Notes: a model not told the origin generated them from the sequence alone. 64,000 nt of DNA from Agarivorans sp050870875 (GCF_050870875.2 NZ_CP194041.2:1302001-1366000), one strand, 5' to 3'; counted from the stretch's first letter, positions 45,290 to 54,551 are shown. Numbers and translations are program-made.

Positions 45290-45376
45290 GCCCATGCTGG
45301 GCGTACACAAGCGCAAGCACGCGGAACAAATTTCCACTGCGCTCCAATTTGTCCGGTGTTGCGGGTGTTAGCAATC
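45290..45376. repeat. Possible integron attC-like sequence upstream of the TIR-like gene
   Basis: Imperfect inverted segments GCAAGCACGCGGAACAAATT and AATTTGTCCGGTGTTGC lead into CGGGTGTTAGC, similar to the right half of an attC site. The following gene starts 34 bp later and ends with GCTAACAA, similar to the left side of an attC site. The match is partial. Confidence 0.35.
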
Positions 45377-45409
45377 AGTGTAAATATTAACTTAGGAGCT
45401 TTAAATCTC

Positions 45410-46264
45410 ATGGAAAAGAAGTTTAATTGTGGCTTAATTATGCCAATATCAGCAATTGATGGTTGCTCAATGGAGCATTGGAGTGAAGTCCAAGAGATAA
45501 TAAAAGAAGCTCTAGAGGATACTGACTTTGCAGTAAAAATAGTAAGTGATGCGAGTGATGTAGGGATCATTCAAAAAAGAATAGTACAAAATATTTACGA
45601 TAACGAAATGGTAATATGTGATGTCAGTGGGAAGAACCCTAATGTAATGTTTGAGCTAGGTATGCGTCTTGCCTTTGATAAGCCAACGATAATTATCAAA
45701 GACACTGAAACTAACTACTCCTTTGATACTTCTCCTATTGAACATTTAGAATACCCAAGGGATTTGCACTATGCCTCAATAAAATTATTCAAGAAAACTC
45801 TAAAATCTAAGGTGAGTGCAACATTTGAGGCAGCTAAAAAAGATAATTACACAACTTTTTTAGGTCATTTTGGTGAGTTTAAAGTAGCTGCAATTGACTC
45901 TAAAGAGGTAAGCAAAGAAGATTTCGTATTAGAATCTATAAATGACTTAAGAGATGATATTTTGACATTAAATAGAAAAATTAATTCATCTATAGATGTC
46001 CCAGTGATTTTTTCTTCAAATAATAAGTATTCAAGAAATAGTATTGATGAATATATTTCTCATTTTGGTTTGAAAAATCATTTCACTCTCGATGAGTTAG
46101 GTGATTTTCATGGAGAGCCTTTCTTACATATGGTTGAAAGTTATATTCATGAGGAAGTTCCTGAAAATATTGCTTCAAAACCAAGGCACCAGCACTCTAT
46201 TAGAAACCAATTCATAGCATCTCTTTCGCGTACCTTGGACAAAATCAAGGAGTTGCAACAGTAA
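45410..46264 (+). CDS. TIR/nucleoside-deoxyribosyltransferase-like NPNV-motif protein
   Basis: 284 aa from ATG 45410, with AGGAG upstream; the open frame before it (from 45251) spans attC-like sequence and is not coding. Residues 1-100 have a Rossmann-like fold pattern, CGLIMPIS, IVQNIYDNEMVICDVSGKNP and NVMFELGMRLAFDKPTIIIK, as in TIR-like or nucleoside-2-deoxyribosyltransferase-like domains that cleave nucleotides such as NAD. The C-terminal 180 residues are not recognised. Domains of this kind often act as effectors in phage defence, but no sensor partner is adjacent. Function is inferred. Confidence 0.6.
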   Translation: MEKKFNCGLIMPISAIDGCSMEHWSEVQEIIKEALEDTDFAVKIVSDASDVGIIQKRIVQNIYDNEMVICDVSGKNPNVMFELGMRLAFDKPTIIIKDTETNYSFDTSPIEHLEYPRDLHYASIKLFKKTLKSKVSATFEAAKKDNYTTFLGHFGEFKVAAIDSKEVSKEDFVLESINDLRDDILTLNRKINSSIDVPVIFSSNNKYSRNSIDEYISHFGLKNHFTLDELGDFHGEPFLHMVESYIHEEVPENIASKPRHQHSIRNQFIASLSRTLDKIKELQQ

Positions 46265-46280
46265 ATTGCTAACAAAAAAA

Positions 46281-46339
46281 TTATATAGACATCCATGATT
46301 GTCGTGAAATATTCGCCACGCTTCTACGCTTAAGTAAAG
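46281..46339. repeat. Second copy of the RAYT-element left end
   Basis: TTATATAGACATCCATGATT followed by ATATTCGCCACGCTTCTACG and CTTAAGTAAAG repeats 41886-41944 with few changes. The REP hairpin is imperfect here (GTCGTGAA / TTCGCCAC). It marks the right border of the island. Confidence 0.8.
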
Positions 46340-46602
46340 TCTTAGGCGGCGTATGCTCGCTCAGCAATCGGTGGCGCATTATCGCTTTGTTGTGACAAGC
46401 CCAGCGGCGAGTTGTTAAACATGTCAGGTTATCCCGGTAAACCCTCCAGACCAATAAGTGCACGCCAATACATGGCTCAGATGGATAAAAAACTAATTTC
46501 TGGACAGTAAAACAACGCTTGGCCTGGCATATTGGCTTTAAGGCTTCAGCATTGTGGCTTTGCTGGTAATATTAGCCAGCAGCTAACTTAAGAGACTTCA
46601 AC
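46340..46602. other. Gap between the island and the RNase H gene
   Basis: A 29-codon frame at 46421-46510 (MSGYPGKPSRPISARQYMAQ ..) looks like the tail of a protein but has no recognisable domain. Otherwise I see nothing. Confidence 0.35.
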
Positions 46603-47373
46603 ATGGCAAAAAAGTATTACGTGGTATGGCAGGGTCGGGAAACTGGCATTTTTAGCGATTGGGCGACTTGTAAAAAGCAAATCGATAAGTTTGCCGGGGC
46701 ACGTTATAAGTCGTTTGCTAGTCTGGCTGAGGCCGAGGCTGCTTTTGGTGGTCGCGCCAGCTCTGCTATCAAAGCCGCGGGCGCAGGGCCTGCGGCTAAG
46801 CGATATAGCGCTCAAACGGTAAAAACCTATACTGCGGCTGAAATTGATAAACTCGCCGCAGAGGTGAAGATTTTTACCGATGGTGGCTGTGAGCCGAATC
46901 CGGGGAAAGCGGGTTCTGGTTTAGCGCTCTATCGAGATAAACAGCTTGCCGAGTTATGGTATGGCTTATATAACCCGATGGGAACTAATAATACCGCAGA
47001 GCTGAATGCCTTCAATCAGGCCTTGATTATGGCGGCTCAAGAAGTCGCTTTGGGGCAGCGAGTGGCAATCTTTTGCGATTCCAAATACGCCATCCAATGT
47101 GTGACGCAATGGGCGGTAGCTTGGCAGAAAAAAGGCTGGAAGAAGGCCGGAGGGGAAATTAAAAATCTCGCGCTGATCCAAGAGATGTTTGAGCGCTATC
47201 AGACACTAAAAGATAAAATTCAGGTGTTACATGTGAATGGTCACGTTGGAGTTGAAGGCAACGAGTTGGCTGACCGCATGTCGATCCATGCCATTGCCGA
47301 AAAGCAGACAGGCTTTAAAGCTTATCCTCAAGCCCTGAATATTCAGGCTATCCTGGCGCTACGCGCAGGCTAA
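46603..47373 (+). CDS. Ribonuclease HI with N-terminal hybrid-binding domain
   Basis: 256 aa. Residues 1-50 are the RNA/DNA hybrid-binding domain (KKYYVVWQGRETGIFSDWAT), then a short linker. From about residue 85 comes the RNase H fold with its four acidic residues in FTDGGCEPNPG, NTAELNAF, FCDSKYAIQ and GNELADRMS. It cleaves RNA in RNA/DNA hybrids in the cytosol. This two-domain form is the eukaryote-like RNase HI, also found in bacteria. It is the first clear backbone gene after the island. Confidence 0.92.
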   Translation: MAKKYYVVWQGRETGIFSDWATCKKQIDKFAGARYKSFASLAEAEAAFGGRASSAIKAAGAGPAAKRYSAQTVKTYTAAEIDKLAAEVKIFTDGGCEPNPGKAGSGLALYRDKQLAELWYGLYNPMGTNNTAELNAFNQALIMAAQEVALGQRVAIFCDSKYAIQCVTQWAVAWQKKGWKKAGGEIKNLALIQEMFERYQTLKDKIQVLHVNGHVGVEGNELADRMSIHAIAEKQTGFKAYPQALNIQAILALRAG

Positions 47374-47395
47374 GTTGGTGAAGCCGGAGCTTGTT

Positions 47396-47427
47396 CGGCT
47401 AGAGCACCGTAAATTGTGCTCTAGCCG
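47396..47427. terminator. Strong hairpin between convergent RNase H and PepSY genes
   Basis: Perfect 12-bp stem CGGCTAGAGCAC / GTGCTCTAGCCG with an 8-nt loop, no long U-tract. Probable bidirectional terminator by position. Confidence 0.55.
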
Positions 47428-47457
47428 GACGTTTGCCGATTCAGTATTTTAAGACTC

Positions 47458-48864
47458 TCAGCTTATAAAGCTTTTTAGTCGTGGGATCCGCGACAATATA
47501 ACAAAATCTAATAGTAAGATGCTTAGTAAACACAGTCCTGCCATTGGAAACATCAACGATACGGCGAACATCACTAGCGCCGCGCTTTTCCAAAGTGGCA
47601 TGTTGGTGGGTAAGGGAGGCGCAGCGAGTTTTAATACCCCTTTAGGGCGGCGTAGCCACCACATCACCACACCCGAAATCGCAATCAAAATAAATGCTGC
47701 GCAGAGAAGCGTATCGATCAGGACATTTAACCAGCCCATCTCTCCTTGATGCAGAGCAATGCCTACAGCCATGAATTTAGCCATTAGGCTGTAATCAGAC
47801 CATGCCGCTTCGGCTAATAATTGTCCCGAATATTGATCTAGGTGTGCAGTTCTGTCTTGAGTGGCATCACTTATATCACCGCTCATGGTGTTGGCTGAGA
47901 CGGTATATACTGCGGTAGCTGAGTTGGGTAAGTTGATCCTAAATCGAGTGAATCCATGTTGTTGGGCAAAGTTGACGATGCTATTGAGATTGGTGTGCTG
48001 TTTGGCTGGTTGGCCAGTATCGTCTGAGCTAGGTAGTCGCGTTTGTTCAAGATTCCAAGGAACCTCTTTGGTTTGGCTATGATTCATACTGGCGTGCTTG
48101 AGTGTTGAAAGTGGCACCGCATCCCATTTTTGTGCGGGGAAGCTATTCCATGCTTGCACGTATTTAGCCCCCCATATACCGGTCCATGAGAGTCCTGAGA
48201 TTAAGAATAATAATAAAAATACTGAGGTTACTAAGCCTACGTTAGCGTGTAAATCACGCCACATTATTCTTGTACTGTTGTTGAATCTAATTTTGAACAA
48301 TCCTGACTTACTGATTTTATCGCGTGGCCACCATAGGTAAATTCCGGTAATCAATAGCACGATGCTAAGGCTGGCGGCCATTTCTATCAGTCGATCTCCA
48401 ATATCGCCGAGCAATAAGCTGCCGTGAATGCTATTGGCTAAGTTATACCAGCTTTGGTCTCGATTGATCTGCCCGAGAACTTTACCAGTATAGGGATCTA
48501 CGGTTATGAATAAGGATTCTCCTGCTGCCTTGACAGCAAACCGACTAGCTTGAGTGGCGCTCGCTGGCGTGATGTATTGTTGTATTGTGGCTTGTGGGTA
48601 GCTTGCTTGAACTGCTGCAAGCTGTGCGGCCGGGGATACGGTCGTGGGGTATGGTTTTACCTGAATAATATCTGCAAACTGGGCTTGCTCGATGGCGTCG
48701 TCGTAGAGCATGACTAAGCCAGTAATCGATAGCATCAGTAGGAAGGGAACCACAAATAGTCCCGCATAAAAGTGCCAACGCCAGGCAATCATATAGTAGC
48801 GTTTGGTCTTGGTTGCTGTTTGTTTTTCGGTGTTCGTCCGTTCTGTAGAGGTGCTGCGCAACAT
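47458..48864 (-). CDS. PepSY-associated transmembrane protein (siderophore-reductase-like)
   Basis: 468 aa from ATG 48864 (MLRSTSTE), 8 nt after AAGGA; two upstream in-frame ATGs sit too close to it. Four membrane segments and PepSY domains: WHFYAGLFVVPFLLMLSITG at the N-terminus, ANSIHGSLLLGDIGDRLIEM, IMWRDLHANVGLVTSVFLLL, and AISGVVMWWLRRPKG. Proteins of this type sit with TonB-dependent siderophore receptors and reduce ferric siderophores at the inner membrane. The candidate Fur box upstream of the neighbouring gene fits iron control. Confidence 0.82.
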   Translation of the reverse strand: MLRSTSTERTNTEKQTATKTKRYYMIAWRWHFYAGLFVVPFLLMLSITGLVMLYDDAIEQAQFADIIQVKPYPTTVSPAAQLAAVQASYPQATIQQYITPASATQASRFAVKAAGESLFITVDPYTGKVLGQINRDQSWYNLANSIHGSLLLGDIGDRLIEMAASLSIVLLITGIYLWWPRDKISKSGLFKIRFNNSTRIMWRDLHANVGLVTSVFLLLFLISGLSWTGIWGAKYVQAWNSFPAQKWDAVPLSTLKHASMNHSQTKEVPWNLEQTRLPSSDDTGQPAKQHTNLNSIVNFAQQHGFTRFRINLPNSATAVYTVSANTMSGDISDATQDRTAHLDQYSGQLLAEAAWSDYSLMAKFMAVGIALHQGEMGWLNVLIDTLLCAAFILIAISGVVMWWLRRPKGVLKLAAPPLPTNMPLWKSAALVMFAVSLMFPMAGLCLLSILLLDFVILSRIPRLKSFIS

Positions 48865-48970
48865 TTCATTCATCCTTTATGTTTTAGGCACAAGCATAAG
48901 CCCCCGTAGTGATACCTAAGTCGCGCGACTCCGGTATGGCTAAGGGGTATGGCTTCATATTAAATAATGA

Positions 48971-49306
48971 TCAGGCGTGACTAAATGCTGGTGGAGAGCG
49001 CGGTGTTTGGATGAGGTAACGATGGAAGCGAACCATAAAAATATAGTTATCATCGTTAGACATTATGAACAGTCGTTGAAAAACTGATGTAGCTAAAAGG
49101 ACGTTGTGAAATGGAAAATAATGACAGAATAAGCACTGCTTTGAATGAACAGTATCTGCGGGTTGTTCGCTTCCTTCATCAATTTGTACCCATTTAAAAC
49201 CGCTGAGGGTGCAAACCGACAGCCAAACACCAGCTGCGCGACTATGTGCATTGATGGCAGGCATTAATGAAAGCAGCAACCAGCAAAATAGCCATGCTGA
49301 AATCAT
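48971..49306 (-). CDS. DUF2946-like small exported protein
   Basis: 111 aa with an N-terminal hydrophobic leader (WLFCWLLLSLMPAINAHSR), a central CxxC motif in KQCLFCHYFPF and a polar C-terminus, as in DUF2946, a family of small proteins next to TonB receptor and copper/iron genes. It is on the same strand as the PepSY gene, about 105 bp upstream, and probably shares its transcript. The family assignment is moderate. Confidence 0.6.
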   Translation of the reverse strand: MISAWLFCWLLLSLMPAINAHSRAAGVWLSVCTLSGFKWVQIDEGSEQPADTVHSKQCLFCHYFPFHNVLLATSVFQRLFIMSNDDNYIFMVRFHRYLIQTPRSPPAFSHA

Positions 49307-50162
49307 TAGGTGTTTAAAAAATGTTCTGTTTATGTTAATTCTTCCATGAGTTGTGTCGCACTCTATGTGGTAAATATAGAGCTTTGAATTTACTTTTTAA
49401 CCGAAGGGGTGATTCTATTTAACATTTGAAAGCTTGCAAGTAATTATTATCATTTGATAGGGTGAGTGCTGGAGGTGATTGAGTCATGAGTCTTTGGATT
49501 TGATTTTAATTTTACAAAAGTAAAAAGATCCGATAGTGAATCTGATGAAACTGATTATGGTTTTCGCGCTTTGAGTCACCCAAGCTTGGGATGTTTTGCA
49601 CCAATTTAGTGCGTGACTTTTGATGTTTGGCTGCAAACAGGATTTTTGAAACAGACTGAGAGCGAAGTATAGAGCAGGGTTGGTTTATTCCTAGAGCCAG
49701 TAAAGCAGTCTTAAGGGTGTCTTGTAGCAGTTGGATAAAGTGTGAGCTAAAGGCCAAACCAAAATGCGAGGATGATTGTGGAAGGTGATCATGAGCCACA
49801 AGTGCGCCGAAGAAGGATTTCTTTGGCGTTTGCCCCCACTTTTCGACACCCATCTTATTGTAATGAGATAGTTTTCTTCTCAAAGGGAAATCAATGTTCG
49901 AAGATAGAATGCTTCCAGCAGCTCTCTTATTTGGTTGAGATGGTCGCTATACCCTCGCTCTATCATGACGATGAACAAAGCTTTATTGAAATGCTTAACA
50001 GCGCGTTTAAAGATTATTTGATGGTAAAAGTGAAACATTGAGCAACGGATCGAGGATTTATTTACAGAGTTATTAACTGCGAAATAAATTATATTGGCGT
50101 GTTTTGTGCTTGCTAAGTGACCTCTTTCAGGTTAATTATAAAATATTGGGTAAACGGATAGT
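49307..50162. other. Gene-poor stretch
   Basis: About 850 bp apart from the Fur box. Frames on the minus strand (49512-49883) and plus strand (49772-50041) are open but have no ribosome binding site or recognisable domain. The plus frame ends SLYHDDEQSFIEMLNSAFKD and could be the tail of a degraded gene. Confidence 0.4.
49439..49457 (-). promoter_or_regulatory. Candidate Fur box
   Basis: On the minus strand TCAAATGATAATAATTACT matches the 19-bp Fur consensus GATAATGATAATCATTATC at 13 positions, including an unbroken AATGATAAT. It lies about 135 bp upstream of the DUF2946 gene and the PepSY gene. Confidence 0.5.
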
Positions 50163-51413
50163 ATGGGATCGGGTTTGAGCGGTCGAAAGATAGTCAACAT
50201 TAATTCTGCGACGCAGGTGACTAAGCAGCGGGTGTTAAATCCGCTGCATTACTTTCCGCATTTTCAACCGATAGTTTTTCTTCCTACGGGGCAAATTGCC
50301 GGTTATGAAGCCTTGGCTCGTACCCAAAATAAACTGGGAGAGGTGTTAAGCGCCGGAGGAATATTTTCTAATCAGGAATATACCTTGAACAATCGTCGTC
50401 AGGTGGATCGCAATGTGCGTAGACAGGCGTTAGAGCATTTTGCTCAGTCATCACAACAAGGCTTCATTACGCTTAATATTGTGCCTGATTGGGTCGATAT
50501 GTTGAGCAAAAATATCTGCACTCCCACGATTTCTATGATCGATGAACTGAATATTGATCCCTCAAAAGTTGTCATTGAAATCACTGAAGCTAGCGGTAAT
50601 ATCGATAATCTACAACGAGTTGTCAAAGATTACCATCGTGCAGGTTTAAGGGTGGCGATTGATGATTTTGGTGTAGGAGCCTCGCAAGTTGATCGAATTA
50701 TCGCGCTTGAACCCGACATTATTAAATTGGATATGCGTTTGTTTAAGGACGCAGCTAAAGGCGGCTTGCCTGCGGATGTGGTGTTATCGATTTCTGAGTT
50801 GGTGCAGCGTGCAGGGTGTGAGTTAATCTGTGAAGGTGTGGAATCAGAGCAAGAGTTTCATTTTGGAGTGGAGTGTGGGGCGCGTTACATGCAAGGGTGG
50901 CTATTTTTCAAGGCCAGTGATGATTTTTTATCCGCTCAATTGAGTCATGCCAAGGTTCAGCAATTATTAGCCAGTTATCTGCAGCGTAAAAGTCTACGGA
51001 CTCAGCAGACAGTGAAGCATAATGTGAATGTTAAATCACAGGTTTTGGCGTTAAAACATCATCTGCAAAATGTGCAATCGATACCTCGAATGAGTCAACA
51101 ACTCGCTGAAGTGGGGATCCTCCGTTATTTTCTATGTAAGGTGGATGGCACGCAAGTCTCTCCGAATTACGATGTGACTGAACAGGACATCGTTGAAGAT
51201 GATCGACTGGTTGGTGCAAATTGGAGCTTTCGTCCTTATTTCCATGCCTTAGTGGCTTTAGATTCGATTAAACCTCAGCAACTGATTTTATCTAAGATTT
51301 ACCGCGATTCCAGCAGCCAAGAAATGTGTAAAACTTTTAGTACATATTTAGCGAAAGACTTGATATTGCTGGTCGATTGTAAGGTGCAAGATGATACTTT
51401 GTTTGTAGAGTAA
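50163..51413 (+). CDS. EAL-domain c-di-GMP phosphodiesterase with YkuI_C domain
   Basis: 416 aa, soluble. The EAL domain spans about 35-265 with YEALAR, LNIVPDWV, EITEAS, DDFGVG, IKLDMRLF and CEGVESEQE, so catalytic residues look intact. Residues about 300-416 match the YkuI_C PAS/Cache-like domain: YFLCKVDGTQVSPNYDV, GANWSFRPYF, and SSSQEMCKTFSTYLAKDLIL. This is the architecture of B. subtilis YkuI. It should degrade c-di-GMP in the cytosol with a ligand-binding C-terminal sensor. It is transcribed alone. Confidence 0.85.
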   Translation: MGSGLSGRKIVNINSATQVTKQRVLNPLHYFPHFQPIVFLPTGQIAGYEALARTQNKLGEVLSAGGIFSNQEYTLNNRRQVDRNVRRQALEHFAQSSQQGFITLNIVPDWVDMLSKNICTPTISMIDELNIDPSKVVIEITEASGNIDNLQRVVKDYHRAGLRVAIDDFGVGASQVDRIIALEPDIIKLDMRLFKDAAKGGLPADVVLSISELVQRAGCELICEGVESEQEFHFGVECGARYMQGWLFFKASDDFLSAQLSHAKVQQLLASYLQRKSLRTQQTVKHNVNVKSQVLALKHHLQNVQSIPRMSQQLAEVGILRYFLCKVDGTQVSPNYDVTEQDIVEDDRLVGANWSFRPYFHALVALDSIKPQQLILSKIYRDSSSQEMCKTFSTYLAKDLILLVDCKVQDDTLFVE

Positions 51414-51464
51414 TCACCGCCTGTCGGAATTTTTTATTTGTAAGGTAGAGTGCTTGTTAAACGA

Positions 51465-51488
51465 CCATTGACCTCAAAAGGTCAATGG
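51465..51488 (-). terminator. Terminator between the EAL gene and glgC
   Basis: Perfect 10-bp stem CCATTGACCT / AGGTCAATGG with a 4-nt loop, about 10 bp beyond the glgC stop codon, and followed by a short T-run (GTCGTTT) on the minus strand. Confidence 0.6.
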
Positions 51489-51497
51489 CCTCTATTG

Positions 51498-52751
51498 TTA
51501 ACGTAGCATGTCACTGGAAACAACGATTACACCATCTGCAGAAACGGTAAATCGACGATGGTCTTCAGTTTTGTCATAGCCGATGATTGTGTTATCGGGA
51601 ATGATGCAGTCTTCGGTAATTATCGCGCGTCTTATCTTACAGTTCTTACCAATACTTGATCCGTTTAAAGCGATCACTTGGTCAAGTTCAGTATGTTCTT
51701 CCACTCTCACATCCAATGACAATAACGAACGGTGAACTTTGGCTCCCGATACGATTACCCCAGCAGAAAGTAATGAATCGGTTGCATAACCGCGACGTTG
51801 GGCTTCGTTAAAAATAAATTTGGCTCCGGGCCGTTGTTTTTGATCGGTAATGATGGGCCACTCTCGATCATAAAGGTCTAGCTCTGGATCTGGGGCGACT
51901 AAGTCCATATTTGCAGCAAAGTACTCATCGATATCTCCCACATCTCGCCAATAAGCGATGCGTCCTGGATGACCTTTTGCGGCAAAAATATAACCATATA
52001 CTTTCCGGTCTTTTAGGATATTTGGGATCACATTGTGGCCAAAGTCATGTGAGTAACCGGGTTTTATTAGTCCTTCACGTAGCTCATGATCCAGTACATC
52101 CATGTTAAATATATAGAGCCCCATTGAAACTAAGGCTTGTTCTGGATTACCTGGGTCAGACTTAGGATTTTCGGGCTTTTCTTCAAAATCAACGATTCGC
52201 CCCTCTTCATCCAAGCCCATGACGCCGAAAGAAGAGGCCTGAGAAATTGGTTTACGAATGCAAGCGACAGTAACATCGGCATCATTCTCTGCATGAAAGT
52301 TTATCATTCGAGAATAATCCATCTTGTAAATATGGTCGCCGCCGAGGATTAGCACTCGGTCGTAACGCTCATGATCAATAATATCTAGGTTTTGATACAC
52401 GGCATCGGCAGTTCCTCGATACCAGTTTTCTCCAGTGCGCTGTTGTGCGGGAATAATTGACACTCGCTCATTGAGTGCCGGGTTTTGAATTTGCCAGCCC
52501 GATTGCAGGTGCATAATCAGGTCGTGGGCCATGTATTGGGTTAATACACCGATATTACGCACGCCAGAGTTTATACAATTCGATAGCGTGAAATCGATAA
52601 TTCGATATTTTCCTCCGAATGATACCGCTGGTTTTGCGACTCTACTGGTTAATTGCTTTAGCCGAGTGCCTTTGCCTCCAGCCAAGACAAGGGCAACTGT
52701 ACGCCTGACGAGGCGGTTACTGGAAGTATGAGAATAACGGTTTTCAGACAT
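51498..52751 (-). CDS. glgC: Glucose-1-phosphate adenylyltransferase
   Basis: 417 aa from ATG 52751 (MSENRYS), with AAGGA about 10 nt upstream. It shows the nucleotidyltransferase start VALVLAGGKGTRLKQLT, PAVSFGGKYRIIDF, the LILGGDHIYKMDY metal/nucleotide site, FEEKP and GHPGRIAYWRDVGDIDEYFA. A left-handed beta-helix occupies the C-terminal about 120 residues. It makes ADP-glucose for glycogen synthesis. No glgA or other glg gene is adjacent. Confidence 0.93.
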   Translation of the reverse strand: MSENRYSHTSSNRLVRRTVALVLAGGKGTRLKQLTSRVAKPAVSFGGKYRIIDFTLSNCINSGVRNIGVLTQYMAHDLIMHLQSGWQIQNPALNERVSIIPAQQRTGENWYRGTADAVYQNLDIIDHERYDRVLILGGDHIYKMDYSRMINFHAENDADVTVACIRKPISQASSFGVMGLDEEGRIVDFEEKPENPKSDPGNPEQALVSMGLYIFNMDVLDHELREGLIKPGYSHDFGHNVIPNILKDRKVYGYIFAAKGHPGRIAYWRDVGDIDEYFAANMDLVAPDPELDLYDREWPIITDQKQRPGAKFIFNEAQRRGYATDSLLSAGVIVSGAKVHRSLLSLDVRVEEHTELDQVIALNGSSIGKNCKIRRAIITEDCIIPDNTIIGYDKTEDHRRFTVSADGVIVVSSDMLR

Positions 52752-53070
52752 CTCCAATGTTTCCTTACAACGAGATTAGATAGCCCATGATAACCTTTTC
52801 AAAGTAAATGTAACGTCTATACATGACACATTTATTTATTTTGAGGTTTATATTAAATAAAAATAACAGCTTGCTCTGATAAAAAGTCTTTACTAGCGAT
52901 TATTCTCTTTTTTATATCAGAACTTTAGTATCTTTTCTATCATTAAGCGGTTTTATTTTATCGTTTTTAGAATGGGTTATTAAACATTTTGTTATTTGTA
53001 ATACTAAATTATATATATTAATTAGTTGATTGGTAATCTCTTTCTTCAAGTTCAAATAATCATTCAATTT
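52752..53070. other. AT-rich non-coding gap upstream of glgC
   Basis: About 320 bp, very AT-rich. It contains CGTTTTTAGAATGGGTTATT at 52961-52980, resembling the first half of the RAYT right-end repeat, but the match breaks off. It presumably holds the glgC promoter. No gene is seen. Confidence 0.4.
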
Positions 53071-53799
53071 TTATTTGAAAAGTTGAGGCTGTTGGTTTTT
53101 TAATTTCTTTAATCCGTGGTTAAATTGATTTCTAAGCTGTTCGTTGTGAAATCCAAGTAAACGAGGTGAAATGGGTAATATATCGTGAAAGCTTACTTCT
53201 GGGAGTTGTTGACCTGCGGGCATTCGGGTTTGGTTAAGGTAGGCAAAGATACGTTTATCAATGATGATCACGTCCACTTGGCCGCGGTAGAGGCGTTCTA
53301 GTTGAGCATGTTGATTAGCCACTTCGGTGTACAGTTCACTTCTGCTAATCGCTTTAGTGTAGTCTTCGCCAAGAGAGTTTATCGCATTCTTAAAAGCCAT
53401 CACTTTATACTGGCTGAGTTGGGCCACATGGTTTAGCGGCAATGCCCTCGCTTTAAGGGTGATAGCTGTATTTAGGTAAAATATTACGGGTTCAGATAGG
53501 TAAAAATTTTTATTGGTAATAGGGGCATTAACGATGGCATCGACTGTAAGTTTTTCCATTAATCGTTCAGCTCGTAAATTTGAAGTAAAAACCACTTGCT
53601 TTACTTGATGCCCTGCAATTAGGAAAGCTTGCTTAATGATATCTAGTTGTATACCCGACTGAGGTTGTTCAATGATATAAGGCGGGATCGATCTGCTCAT
53701 CGCAAGTGATATTTGTTTCGCCTGTGCGAGGTGATTACCGAAAACATAGATGCATAGCACTGTAAAAATCGTGTTGAGTTGCAGTTGGAATGTTTTCAT
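53071..53799 (-). CDS. Periplasmic substrate-binding protein, SBP_bac_3-like
   Basis: 242 aa from ATG 53799, which opens with a signal peptide (MKTFQLQLNTIFTVLCIYVF, cleavage near LAQA); 17 codons upstream are open but not part of the protein. The mature part follows the family-3 solute-binding pattern (SIPPYIIEQPQSGIQLDIIK, VVFTSNLRAERLMEKL). No transporter genes are adjacent. It is similar in kind to the protein at 13747-14514. Confidence 0.7.
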   Translation of the reverse strand: MKTFQLQLNTIFTVLCIYVFGNHLAQAKQISLAMSRSIPPYIIEQPQSGIQLDIIKQAFLIAGHQVKQVVFTSNLRAERLMEKLTVDAIVNAPITNKNFYLSEPVIFYLNTAITLKARALPLNHVAQLSQYKVMAFKNAINSLGEDYTKAISRSELYTEVANQHAQLERLYRGQVDVIIIDKRIFAYLNQTRMPAGQQLPEVSFHDILPISPRLLGFHNEQLRNQFNHGLKKLKNQQPQLFK

Positions 53800-54002
53800 A
53801 AGGCTACGAATGATTAGCTTTAAACTTGAGTATGGTGGACAGCGCTCCATTTTTAAAGAAATCTCTAAGACCAGTGGCTCTTTTGGGGGCTACTTAGCAT
53901 GGCGAGTACCATGAGCAAACGGCTTAGTCAGTAAGCGTTATTTTGAAAAATTGAATACGCTTAGGCCTGTAATGGAATTTGGGTTTAGCGTATGTGTTCA
54001 AG

Positions 54003-54551
54003 CTATTGTTGCAGTACCACCGCTGATTCTTGCTTTTTGGTGGAGAGCAGCTGCTTCCAGTGTATCACCCTTAAGGGGAGCTCTGGTGATGGCTGTGTAT
54101 CGCCGATTAGATGAAGTAAATCGGTCATCGTTATGACAGATTTTCCTCGAATAAATACCCCTCGAACCAAGATACTGGCATACAAGGTATCTTGACCAAT
54201 GAAACGATGTTCAAAGTACCAATATTTTTCATCCCAACCGAGTAATTTACTATGCAACTCGAGTTTGCTGAGTGGTTTAATGGGTCTGATATAAGTGATC
54301 GACTGAGCATTCACTACGCCTAACCAACGTTGTTTAAGACTCGCGGCAGCCAATCCTGTTTTTAGCATCATGTCGATCCGCCCCAAGTCTCCGAAGGCGA
54401 GATAGCGGGAGTTGGTTAGGTGCATATTGGCATCACAGTCAAAGGGTAGAGCCCGTAGGGAGATAACAAAGTCTTCGCTGACTGACGCTGCTGATTTTGA
54501 GCTGAACCAGTGACGAAATAGCAGACTGAATAAACGAAAATATAAATTCAT
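54003..54551 (-). CDS. Thioesterase family protein (4HBT/THEM6-like hot-dog fold)
   Basis: 182 aa from ATG 54551. A membrane-proximal N-terminus (MNLYFRLFSLLFRHWF) is followed by a hot-dog domain with FDCDANMHLTNSRYLAFGDL, which carries the Asp of 4HBT thioesterases, and ITYIRPIKPLSKLELHSKLL. It should hydrolyse an acyl-CoA; the chain is unknown. The gene stands alone. Confidence 0.78.
   Translation of the reverse strand: MNLYFRLFSLLFRHWFSSKSAASVSEDFVISLRALPFDCDANMHLTNSRYLAFGDLGRIDMMLKTGLAAASLKQRWLGVVNAQSITYIRPIKPLSKLELHSKLLGWDEKYWYFEHRFIGQDTLYASILVRGVFIRGKSVITMTDLLHLIGDTQPSPELPLRVIHWKQLLSTKKQESAVVLQQ

Noticed and set aside
45251..45409. Upstream extension of the TIR-like gene
   Set aside because: It runs through the attC-like inverted repeat, while ATG 45410 has AGGAG and starts the conserved domain.
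49512..50041. Frames of 123 (minus) and 89 (plus) codons
   Set aside because: They overlap each other, lack ribosome binding sites and show no recognisable domain; at most a degraded gene remains here.
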